Origin: a bacterium
GTDB taxonomy: Bacteria; Electryoneota; Electryoneia; Electryoneales; Electryoneaceae
Reading direction: 5' to 3'
Length of the DNA: 6,503 nt
Assembly (NCBI GenBank): GCA_014729955.1
Contig: WJJA01000114.1
Span: 1 to 6,503 of the forward strand
Shown: piece by piece, positions 1 to 6,330 of the stretch
How the letters are laid out: each line of letters begins with the position of its first letter
Position numbering within the stretch: the stretch's first letter is position 1
Position numbers and translations under genes: made by a program
Notes under the pieces: generated by a model
What the model saw: the letters and a program-made list of their open reading frames with translations, nothing else
What the model was told of the DNA's origin: nothing
Database searches by the model: none

Positions 1-1338
1 ATTCTTGCCGAGCTGGGCCTGCCGATGTTGAACACCCTGGCGGGGAAGTCGCTGAATATCAATCTGCTCCATGACGCCGTCCTGCTGGGTGGGATTGCGG
101 TGCTGGTGCTGACGATGGGTGTGGCGGCGGGTTTTTACCCGGCGCTGGTGATGTCCGGGTTCCGACCGCTGCAGGTGCTGAAGGGAAGCTACAGCCGGTC
201 GCGTCACGGCACGGTGTTGCGTCGCGCACTTGTGGTCTTCCAGTTTTCGCTGGCGGTGGCGATTATCGCCGGGACCATGATCGTCCAGTCGCAAATTCAG
301 TATATCCTGCACCGTGATATGGGCTATGACCGGTCCCATGTTCTGCTGCTGGATTTCAATGGTCAACACCTGGGGCAGGGGCAGGCTGCCTTTCGCGAAC
401 GACTGGCGTCGATACCTGAAGTGGTCCGTATCGGCGGAGCCACCAGTGTACCGGGCCGCGGATTCGGACGAAACAGCATACGCCCGGAAGGGGTGCCGGA
501 TGAGGATATCTGGATCTGGTCGGTGATGAATGTCGACTACGACCTGCTTCCCGCCCTCGGAATCGAAATCGCGCAAGGTCGCAACTTCAGTCGTGAGTAT
601 GGAGCCGACTCGACCGGATCGGTATTGATCAACCAGACCGCGGCAGACCTGCTTGGATGGGAAGAACCCGTCGGAAAGAGGATTTACTATGGTGACAGCG
701 ACTCCGTCGGGGTCGAGGTGATCGGTGTGACGGAAGACTTCAACTTCGCCTCGGTGCATGAAAAGATCGAACCGATCCTGGTTTCCTTCGCGAACAAGGG
801 GACTTCGACTCTGTCGATACGGCTCGAGGAGGGCCATATCCCTGCTGCGATGGAAAAGATTGAGACTGCCTGGAATGAAGTGTATGAAGGCTATCCGTTC
901 GAGTATGCGTTCATGGATGAAGAGTTCGAAGAGCAATACCGTGCGGATCTCACCTTCGGTACCCTTTCCGCGTGGTTTTCGGGATTGGCGATAGTGGTTG
1001 CCGGCCTTGGTCTGCTCGGCCTGGCGAGCTACTCGACCGAGCAGCGTCGCAAGGAAATCGGTGTACGCAAGGTGCTGGGCGCATCCATGGGCAGCATTAC
1101 CTGGATGCTGATTGTGGATTTTCTGCGCTGGGTAGCGATTGCCAATGTGATCGCTCTGCCGGTCGCATGGTATGTCGGTCGCATGTGGCTGCAGGGGTTT
1201 GAATACAGGACATCGATCACCGCTGCACCGTTCCTGCAGGCGCTGCTGGTGAGCCTGGCGATTGCGGTGTTGACGGTCCTCTGGCAGTCTCTGCGTGCCG
1301 CACAGTCCAACCCGGTCGATTCATTGAAATACGAATAG
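1..1338 (+). CDS. FtsX/MacB-like ABC transporter permease, C-terminal part (5' truncated by window edge)
   Basis: This is the C-terminal 445 residues of an inner-membrane ABC permease. The frame is open from base 1, so the ATG at 25 is internal. Aligned by eye to the next gene, visible residue 3 matches its residue 356, so about 350 residues are missing and the full protein would be near 800. In order, the visible part has: a membrane segment at ~26-52 ending in the family motif GFYPA (44-48); a segment at ~77-96 that opens the second half; a periplasmic MacB-like domain at ~100-315; and the C-terminal FtsX domain with helices at ~318-342, 369-393 and 411-431. The signature EIGVRKVLGA ends at residue 361, and the tail NPVDSLKYE is typical of the family. 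These permeases work with a cytoplasmic ATPase to export molecules or extract lipoproteins; the substrate cannot be read here and no ATPase gene is visible. The family call is secure, the substrate unknown. Confidence 0.93.
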   Translation: MLAELGLPMLNTLAGKSLNINLLHDAVLLGGIAVLVLTMGVAAGFYPALVMSGFRPLQVLKGSYSRSRHGTVLRRALVVFQFSLAVAIIAGTMIVQSQIQYILHRDMGYDRSHVLLLDFNGQHLGQGQAAFRERLASIPEVVRIGGATSVPGRGFGRNSIRPEGVPDEDIWIWSVMNVDYDLLPALGIEIAQGRNFSREYGADSTGSVLINQTAADLLGWEEPVGKRIYYGDSDSVGVEVIGVTEDFNFASVHEKIEPILVSFANKGTSTLSIRLEEGHIPAAMEKIETAWNEVYEGYPFEYAFMDEEFEEQYRADLTFGTLSAWFSGLAIVVAGLGLLGLASYSTEQRRKEIGVRKVLGASMGSITWMLIVDFLRWVAIANVIALPVAWYVGRMWLQGFEYRTSITAAPFLQALLVSLAIAVLTVLWQSLRAAQSNPVDSLKYE

Positions 1339-1340
1339 GA
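1337..1340 (+). promoter_or_regulatory. Shine-Dalgarno site of second permease gene, overlapping upstream stop codon
   Basis: AGGA lies six bases before the ATG at 1347 and shares its first two bases with the TAG stop (1336-1338) of the upstream permease. With only 8 bases between the genes, this suggests translational coupling within one transcript. It also supports the 1347 start. Confidence 0.7.
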
Positions 1341-1346
1341 TTTCCA

Positions 1347-3782
1347 ATGCTGCGAAGCTATTTCATTTCAGCGTTTCGCCACCTGGTGGGACGTCCGGGC
1401 ACAACGGCGGTGAATGTGCTCAGCCTTTCACTGGGACTTGCCTGCACGTTGGTATTGTATCTATTCCTGCACCAGGAGTGGACGTTTGATACCATGCATG
1501 CAAACGCCGACCGCATTTACAGAGCCGTTCATGTAGAAAAACCGCCGGGACGCGACCGTTTCAAAACAGCTTCCACGCCTTTCGATCTGGCAACGGCGAT
1601 AGAAGAGAACGTCCCGGACGTACAAGCCGCCGTGCGCATGTTTACCATGGAAATGCCCATGGAAAAAGACGACGGTTCCACCCTGCGCGAAGTGTTACTC
1701 TACAGCGATCGCGGTTTGTTTGAACTCTTCGAATTCGAAGTACTCGAAGGTGACGGACCCTCGACTCTCGCCGATCCCGGAAAGATGGTTATAAGCCGTT
1801 CAGCCGGGGTGCGCCTGTTCGGAGAAGGTTCTCCATTGGGGAAACGCCTGACGTTGCATCAGGAAGGGTTGCACCTGCCGTTAACCGTAGGTGCGGTCGT
1901 AGAGGACATACCGCAAAACTCCAGTGTTCGCTTTGACATCGCGGTGAATCTGCAAGTTGCGATGCCGATGTTCCAGGAACAGATGCTACGGAGCTGGGGC
2001 AGCATCATGTTTAAAAGCTATTTGATGCTGAAACCCGATGCGTCCGCTGAAGTGGTGTCGTCGAAAGTAAACGCCGTCTGCAAACCATACTACGACCGCT
2101 TCCTTGACCAAAGCGAAACATCGGTCTACATGCAGCCGATTCGCGAGATTCACCTCGATTCAACGATTCGGGGCGGCATGTCGCCGGTATCAAATCCGTT
2201 GTATTCACTTATTCTCGCGGCCATTGCGGGCGTGGTCCTTCTGATAGGAGTTTTGAATTTTGTCACACTGTCCCTGGCATCCAGCATCGAACGAGCACGT
2301 GAGGTTGGTGTGCGAAAGGTGTTGGGCGCGGACAGAAACCGTGTGAGACTGCAGTTCTTCGGTGAAGCGCTCATACTCTCATTCAGTGCCATGATGGTTG
2401 GTGTGGTCGTGGCGGAGTTGATGCTGCCGATGCTGAACCGTTTTGCAAACCAGACAGGGTTGGACCTTGTGTTGCAACTTGATGGTAACACCGTTGCCGT
2501 CCTTTTGCTGTTGCCTGCGTTGGTCGGACTTGCCGCGGGCGCCTATCCTGCGTTGATACTGTCGCGTTTCCAGCCGATACAGACACTGAAAAGTCGTGTT
2601 GACGTGAGCAAACGCTCGAAGCTATTGCCTTCACTTGTAATTGTTCAATTTACACTCGCTACAGCACTTGTGATCTCTGTACTGATTGTGGGCCGGCAAG
2701 TCCGCTATATGAGAGACAAACCGCTCGGGATGGACGTCAATCGTGTTCTTGTCCTGCACAACATGGTCGAGCGTGATGAAAGCTTTGCCCTGTTTGAACG
2801 TTTTCGCGAAAGAGCCGAAACGATACCGGGTGTTGAAGCGGTTACCGCGGGTTCGAACAGCTTTCGCACGAACTGGAGCTTTTTCGGGTATACCGACGAC
2901 CAGGGGATTTACAGAAGATTCCGGTTTGGCAAGGTCCATGAAAAGTATCCCGGTTTCATGCATTTGGAACTCGTCGCAGGGCGTTTGTGGGACCAGGAAC
3001 GATCAGTGGACCGCGAAACCGCATATCTCGTTAACGAAACCTTCGTCGAAGCCTTCGGATTGGACCAACCCATCGGTGCGAAACTCCCCGGAGACGAATT
3101 CGGGGAGCATGAGATTGTCGGGGTGCTGCGAGATTTTCACTACAGATCCCTGCATGAAACGATAGAACCGCTCCTTCTGGCTCAAAGCCATGTCAACCTG
3201 GTACCGGGAATCAGCGACGTTGATGTCTGGGAGGATCCGTTCGCTTTCAATTACACCTATGTCAGGATTGCGCCTGAAAACATCACGCAAACGCTGGAAC
3301 AGCTTGAACGAATCTGGTCAGACGTAGCCAAGGGTATCCCGTTTCATCCGGTTTTCCAGGACGAAGAGATCGCCCAACGGTACAGGCAGGAGGAAGGCGT
3401 GGAACGTGTCGTGAGCACAGCGGCGATCTTTTCAATCACCCTCGCCGTGCTCGGTTTGCTATCGCTGGCTTCCCTTACCGTCGCCCGTCGCACCAAGGAA
3501 ATCGGGATCCGCAAGGTATTGGGCGCGACCACCTGGGGAATCGCGTCGATCCTTGTGATGTCCTATATACGACTGGTGTTGCTTGCTACACTGATCGCAA
3601 CTCCTGTCGCCTGGTGGGCGATGCGTACCTGGCTGCAGGGGTTTGCGTACCGAATTGAACCGGAGCCGTGGCCGTTTGTGCTTGCCGCGCTCGGGGCGAT
3701 CGCGATGACCGTCGGTGCTGTAGGTTTGCGTGCGCTTGCAGCCGCACGAGCGAATCCAGTCAAGACGTTGCGCTACGAATAA
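1347..3782 (+). CDS. FtsX/MacB-like ABC transporter permease (complete, 811 aa)
   Basis: This is a complete inner-membrane permease with two FtsX halves. The N-terminus (MLRSYFISAFRHLVGRPG, then a helix at ~20-41) is the usual opening of this family and supports the start. A periplasmic MacB-like domain spans ~45-280. The first FtsX domain has helices at ~284-310, 337-360 and 383-405, with GVRKVLGA at 321-328 and GAYPA at 398-402. A helix at ~429-449 leads into a second periplasmic domain at ~455-688. The second FtsX domain has helices at ~690-713, 735-759 and 777-797, with GIRKVLGA at 720-727 and the tail NPVKTLRYE. Eight helices and ~800 residues fit the family. It is paralogous to the gene just upstream, and the two may form a heterodimer driven by a separate ATPase. 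Relative to that paralogue it has ~17 extra residues near 614-632 in the second periplasmic domain. The substrate is not predictable; macrolide, lipoprotein or peptide export are only family-level possibilities. Confidence 0.95.
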   Translation: MLRSYFISAFRHLVGRPGTTAVNVLSLSLGLACTLVLYLFLHQEWTFDTMHANADRIYRAVHVEKPPGRDRFKTASTPFDLATAIEENVPDVQAAVRMFTMEMPMEKDDGSTLREVLLYSDRGLFELFEFEVLEGDGPSTLADPGKMVISRSAGVRLFGEGSPLGKRLTLHQEGLHLPLTVGAVVEDIPQNSSVRFDIAVNLQVAMPMFQEQMLRSWGSIMFKSYLMLKPDASAEVVSSKVNAVCKPYYDRFLDQSETSVYMQPIREIHLDSTIRGGMSPVSNPLYSLILAAIAGVVLLIGVLNFVTLSLASSIERAREVGVRKVLGADRNRVRLQFFGEALILSFSAMMVGVVVAELMLPMLNRFANQTGLDLVLQLDGNTVAVLLLLPALVGLAAGAYPALILSRFQPIQTLKSRVDVSKRSKLLPSLVIVQFTLATALVISVLIVGRQVRYMRDKPLGMDVNRVLVLHNMVERDESFALFERFRERAETIPGVEAVTAGSNSFRTNWSFFGYTDDQGIYRRFRFGKVHEKYPGFMHLELVAGRLWDQERSVDRETAYLVNETFVEAFGLDQPIGAKLPGDEFGEHEIVGVLRDFHYRSLHETIEPLLLAQSHVNLVPGISDVDVWEDPFAFNYTYVRIAPENITQTLEQLERIWSDVAKGIPFHPVFQDEEIAQRYRQEEGVERVVSTAAIFSITLAVLGLLSLASLTVARRTKEIGIRKVLGATTWGIASILVMSYIRLVLLATLIATPVAWWAMRTWLQGFAYRIEPEPWPFVLAALGAIAMTVGAVGLRALAAARANPVKTLRYE

Positions 3783-3783
3783 G

Positions 3784-3806
3784 TTTGCCGGCTGGTCCCC
3801 GGCAAA
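3784..3806 (+). other. Stem-loop 1 just after permease stop codon
   Basis: TTTGCCGG (3784-3791) and CCGGCAAA (3799-3806) form a perfect 8-bp stem with a 7-base loop, starting one base after the TAA stop. On the + strand it is followed by AAAACGG rather than a T-run, so it is more likely a 3'-end stability hairpin than a terminator by itself. On the - strand only a short run of T bases flanks it. Confidence 0.6.
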
Positions 3807-3809
3807 ACG

Positions 3810-3838
3810 GCGTCCGGACGGCTCCCTCCGTCCGGCGC
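3810..3838 (+). other. Stem-loop 2 in convergent intergenic region
   Basis: CCGGACGG (3814-3821) pairs perfectly with CCGTCCGG (3828-3835) around a 6-base loop. The stem extends outward by GCG (3810-3812) with CGC (3836-3838) after one bulged T at 3813. It is GC-rich and has no T-tract. It is the second of four closely packed hairpins. Confidence 0.6.
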
Positions 3839-3850
3839 TTGCTTCCGCTT

Positions 3851-3867
3851 CGGGGCTCCGTGCCCCG
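3851..3867 (+). other. Stem-loop 3 in convergent intergenic region
   Basis: CGGGGC (3851-3856) and GCCCCG (3862-3867) form a 6-bp GC stem around a 5-base loop (TCCGT). It sits directly before the A-tract of the large palindrome. It may be part of the same transcript-end structure or of an intergenic repeat element. Confidence 0.5.
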
Positions 3868-3869
3868 TC

Positions 3870-3904
3870 AAAAAACCTCCGTCTCACATGTGAGACGGAG
3901 GTTT
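3870..3904. terminator. Bidirectional intrinsic terminator (perfect 32-bp palindrome)
   Basis: Bases 3873-3904 are a perfect palindrome centred on CATG at 3887-3890: AAACCTCCGTCTCA is mirrored by TGAGACGGAGGTTT. As RNA it folds into a stem of about 14 bp with a minimal loop. On the - strand the stem runs into six consecutive T (complement of the A-run 3870-3875), a classic terminator for the T9SS-cargo gene, whose stop is 85 bases away. On the + strand the tail is GGTTTGCTTTG, a weaker U-tract, but it is placed almost symmetrically (91 bases) after the permease stop. Convergent genes sharing one terminator is a common arrangement, and this placement supports the reading. Confidence 0.88.
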
Positions 3905-3945
3905 GCTTTGGGCACTACATCGCTCGGGCATTGCGCTTGCGTGTC

Positions 3946-3962
3946 CCGGATACACAATCCGG
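3946..3962 (-). other. Small stem-loop downstream of T9SS-cargo stop
   Basis: CCGGAT (3946-3951) and ATCCGG (3957-3962) form a 6-bp stem around a 5-base loop, 26 bases past the stop of the - strand gene. It has no following T-run, so at most it is a 3'-UTR hairpin. The remaining bases of 3905-3988 show no gene or clear signal. Confidence 0.4.
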
Positions 3963-3988
3963 AGCCCGCGACATGCAACACTTCGGCG

Positions 3989-6043
3989 TTATTTCATCAG
4001 CACGATCTTGCGTGCGGCGGAGGCACCGCCGGCATCTGCGCGGACGATGTAGACGCCGCTCGCCAGACCGGTACCATCGAACAACACCTCGTGACGGCCG
4101 GCCTGCAGTTCGCCGCGCTGCAGCTCACGGACTTCACGTCCGAGCAGGTCGTAGACCACCACACGTGTGACGGCCGGACGGTCCAGCTGCAGACGAATAC
4201 GTGTCTGCGCATTGAACGGATTCGGGTAGGCCGATTCAATCGCGAAGGTGGTCGGTGAGGCCGAGCTCTCGTCCTCGGGGACATCGTTGTAGATGAATTC
4301 CCAGTCCTCCGGGTCTTCGAAGAAGCCGGTGCCGTCATAGTGCATCGGGATGTTCGGCATCCACTCCGCGCTGTCGATGAATGCCTGCATCAGCACGTCT
4401 TTGTCCAGGCGGTAGTAGACCATCGGGTTGTCGGTGCCGGTACCTTCGGGCGTGGTCATCGCGTACGTGCCGGCATCAAGGTCAAGGGTGAAGAAGAGAT
4501 GCAGGTAGTCTCCCTCAACATTCAGAGCGAACGAGGGATCGGTTTCGGAACGGCAGTTGCCCGGCGGCACGGGATCGGGCGAAAGTGAACGGGTATTGGT
4601 AATGTTCAGCGGTTTGAACCACAAACGGCCGTTCACCTCGAAATCACGACCCCATTGGGCGCTGCCGGTCGGGGAGGCCGCCAGCAGGAGTTCAGCGCTC
4701 GGCATGCCGTTCTGGCCGACGTCGAGCGGCAGGCCGGCATCGGTGGTGTCACCCTGCACACCGTAGCTTTCAAACACGCAATAGAGCCAGCCGGTGTCGG
4801 GATCTTTGACCAGGTTCGGACGGCTGACCAGGAGATTGTTCACACCGGTCGGATTGGTCTCCCAGTTGTTCCAGAAGTTGCCGTCGCCGATACGGATGTA
4901 CTCGTTGTTGATCTCATTCCAGTAAAAGATCTGGCTGTACACCAGGCCCTGATTCTGCAAATAGAAGTATTCCGCCGCAGACCAGGCGCCGTGCAGGTTG
5001 TTGTCGCCGTCAAAGTAGAGGTTGCAGTCGAGCCAGAGACGGAAGGTGTCCTGGTTGGCGGCGTTGGTGTCCGGCAATTGGCTATAGTCCGGCCCCTGGA
5101 ACTGGGTAATGTTCAGCACATTGTCGAGGCTGAAATCATACTCTTCACCGCCGTCTTCGTTCAGCCAGACGATGAAATCGTTGTCATCATCCCGGACTTC
5201 CTCGATGATTCCGAGGTGGCCGCGTGTGTAGGGCATCCCGATCGCGACACGCTCTCCGTCGGGGCTGACCGCGACATCTGCGCCGGGGTAAGTCTCCAGT
5301 GTCTGCATCTCCGTACCGTCCGTCAACACGTCCACAATCACATTGTCCGGATCGTACCTCGCACGGTAATACCAGGTGGCGCCGCTGCCGGTGGTGACGA
5401 TATGCACCACGCTGTCTGCGCCCATCGCGCTGCGCGGCCAAGTGTTCTGGTCGTTGCCGTCAAACGGAAGTTCCTGTTCATGGAAAATGTTGGGGATATC
5501 GGCATATTCGGATGCGACCCAGCCCATGTACGGTGCGGAAGCGGAAGTTCTCGCATGGTAGCAGAACATCGGGTAGAAACCGTTCAAAAGAGGGTTGTAA
5601 GCCAGGGTCGGGTAGCCGCTCCAGTCGCCTGTCCCCAGCGGGTAACCGTCCTGGATGCCGATCACGGGATCGCCGTTTTCGTCGAACAGCACCTTGTTCG
5701 CATTGGCTTTACGGACCGCACCCTCTTCGGGCAGGTCGGTGTAAATGAAATAGACCACCGGATCGCCGCCATCTCCTTCCGGGTCGTACTGAATGGTACG
5801 GCCGTTGGTCGAATTGTGCTGGTTGTCCCAGAACACCACTTCGACGATGGTCGTGTCGCCGAAATCGAATTCATCCAGCTCGCTGACCGGCTGCAGCGGG
5901 AAGTGTGTTTCCACGTAACCCGTGCTCGGAGGTTGAAAATCCGGCGGTTCCAACCATTTGCGAGGTGTCAACAGGTCGTTCTCCGCGAGCGCGTACGACG
6001 CGACCAGCACGACAAGCAGTCCAACAATGCACCAACGATGCAT
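3989..6043 (-). CDS. Secreted protein with T9SS type A C-terminal sorting domain (684 aa, function unknown)
   Basis: This is an exported protein. Residues 1-20 are a Sec signal peptide (MHRW, a hydrophobic core, cleavage after ALA). Residues 601-684 are a type IX secretion sorting domain: YPNPFN at 606-611, YDLLGREV at 631-638, GLASGVY at 659-665, ending RKIVLMK. Such domains direct passage through the outer membrane and are usually removed at the surface. The acidic body (21-600) matches no enzyme I recognise. It contains about six recurrences of a loose pattern, P-x-hydrophobic ... G/D ... hydrophobic strand, near 143-161, 200-217, 254-270, 338-355, 407-426 and 500-520. This suggests a beta-propeller similar in outline to sialidase-like folds, but no Asp-box or catalytic set is evident. 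The mature body has four cysteines (161, 340, 422, 497). The start is supported by a strong GGAGGAG site and the signal peptide. The gene is monocistronic, convergent with the permeases and divergent from the GIN gene. Export route is confident; role unknown. Confidence 0.95.
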   Translation of the reverse strand: MHRWCIVGLLVVLVASYALAENDLLTPRKWLEPPDFQPPSTGYVETHFPLQPVSELDEFDFGDTTIVEVVFWDNQHNSTNGRTIQYDPEGDGGDPVVYFIYTDLPEEGAVRKANANKVLFDENGDPVIGIQDGYPLGTGDWSGYPTLAYNPLLNGFYPMFCYHARTSASAPYMGWVASEYADIPNIFHEQELPFDGNDQNTWPRSAMGADSVVHIVTTGSGATWYYRARYDPDNVIVDVLTDGTEMQTLETYPGADVAVSPDGERVAIGMPYTRGHLGIIEEVRDDDNDFIVWLNEDGGEEYDFSLDNVLNITQFQGPDYSQLPDTNAANQDTFRLWLDCNLYFDGDNNLHGAWSAAEYFYLQNQGLVYSQIFYWNEINNEYIRIGDGNFWNNWETNPTGVNNLLVSRPNLVKDPDTGWLYCVFESYGVQGDTTDAGLPLDVGQNGMPSAELLLAASPTGSAQWGRDFEVNGRLWFKPLNITNTRSLSPDPVPPGNCRSETDPSFALNVEGDYLHLFFTLDLDAGTYAMTTPEGTGTDNPMVYYRLDKDVLMQAFIDSAEWMPNIPMHYDGTGFFEDPEDWEFIYNDVPEDESSASPTTFAIESAYPNPFNAQTRIRLQLDRPAVTRVVVYDLLGREVRELQRGELQAGRHEVLFDGTGLASGVYIVRADAGGASAARKIVLMK

Positions 6044-6046
6044 AAT

Positions 6047-6053
6047 CTCCTCC
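6047..6053 (-). promoter_or_regulatory. Shine-Dalgarno site of T9SS-cargo gene
   Basis: On the - strand GGAGGAG lies three bases before the ATG, with the core GGAGG five bases away. The near-perfect match to the anti-SD fixes the start at 6043. It also implies an SD-using host, unlike typical Bacteroidota. Confidence 0.85.
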
Positions 6054-6091
6054 GTACGTAAATATCCCCCACCTTACAAGCAGGCGATGTC

Positions 6092-6097
6092 TTTATA
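6092..6097 (-). promoter_or_regulatory. Possible -10 element for T9SS-cargo gene
   Basis: The - strand reads TATAAA here, in the only clearly AT-rich patch (6090-6103) of the divergent region, about 50 bases before the start codon. No convincing -35 sits at 16-18 bases; a TTGCAT further upstream would instead pair with CATACT at an 18-base gap. The position is sensible but the match is weak, and the sigma factor of this host is unknown. Confidence 0.25.
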
Positions 6098-6241
6098 CAG
6101 TATGGCGCAAGAATCGCCCCCGATGCAAAGCCGAACCGCATGTCACGTAATTTTCTTCACGATCCTCCGGAGCGTCCCGGGCGTGTGCGCAGGTTTACGA
6201 CATGAAAGCGCCGGACGATGCCATTCGGAGCTCTGTTTCAC

Positions 6242-6295
6242 CTCACCGGGAAAGATCGCCTGTAACCCACGGGTGAGACTGTGTGTCTTACAGGC
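6242..6295 (+). other. Possible structured 5' leader (pseudoknot or alternative helices) of GIN-domain gene
   Basis: Two crossing helices can form in the leader RNA. CTCACC (6242-6247) pairs with GGTGAG (6272-6277), and GCCTGTAA (6258-6265) pairs with TTACAGGC (6288-6295). Together they would make an H-type pseudoknot with loops of 10, 6 and 10 bases; separately they could be alternative folds. Smaller hairpins nest inside the longer helix (ACCC/GGGT at 6265-6274, AGAC/GTCT at 6276-6288). The structure ends 21 bases before the Shine-Dalgarno site. I do not recognise a known riboswitch class. The 8-bp helix is modestly improbable by chance, the 6-bp one is not, so this is tentative. The rest of 6044-6330 holds no gene I can support. 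Confidence 0.3.
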
Positions 6296-6316
6296 AGCAG
6301 ATTGGAGTCGGAATTC

Positions 6317-6323
6317 GGAGGGA
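6317..6323 (+). promoter_or_regulatory. Shine-Dalgarno site of GIN-domain gene
   Basis: GGAGGGA stands seven bases before the ATG at 6331. Together with the signal peptide encoded directly after that ATG, it fixes the start of the truncated right-hand gene. Confidence 0.8.
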
Positions 6324-6330
6324 CGGCACG

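Noticed and set aside
25..27. ATG at 25 as the true start of the first permease
   Set aside because: The frame is open to base 1, the upstream codons (ILAELGLP) match the aligned segment VAELMLPMLN of the paralogue, and half of a two-domain permease would be missing.
3459..3887. Open frames over the end of the second permease and the hairpin region (142 codons on -, 196 and 146 codons on +)
   Set aside because: They cross the stem-loop cluster and terminator, overlap well-supported genes in other frames, and encode Arg/Cys-rich sequences without motifs.
3784..3904. CRISPR array or integron attC site
   Set aside because: The stems differ in sequence and length, there are no regularly spaced identical repeats, and no integrase or cas gene is visible.
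4655..6061. Open frame of 468 codons on the + strand opposite the T9SS-cargo gene
   Set aside because: The - strand frame has a signal peptide, a strong ribosome site and a recognisable sorting domain. The + strand product is a low-complexity mix of V, R, H and G with no known motif, as expected for an antisense shadow of a GC-rich gene.
6092..6103. Promoter for the GIN-domain gene at the AT-rich patch (TATACA or CAGTAT on + strand)
   Set aside because: The only -35-like hexamers (CTTACA, TTACAA) give poor spacing or poor matches, and the site would imply a leader of over 220 bases. I could not support a + strand promoter here or elsewhere in the region.
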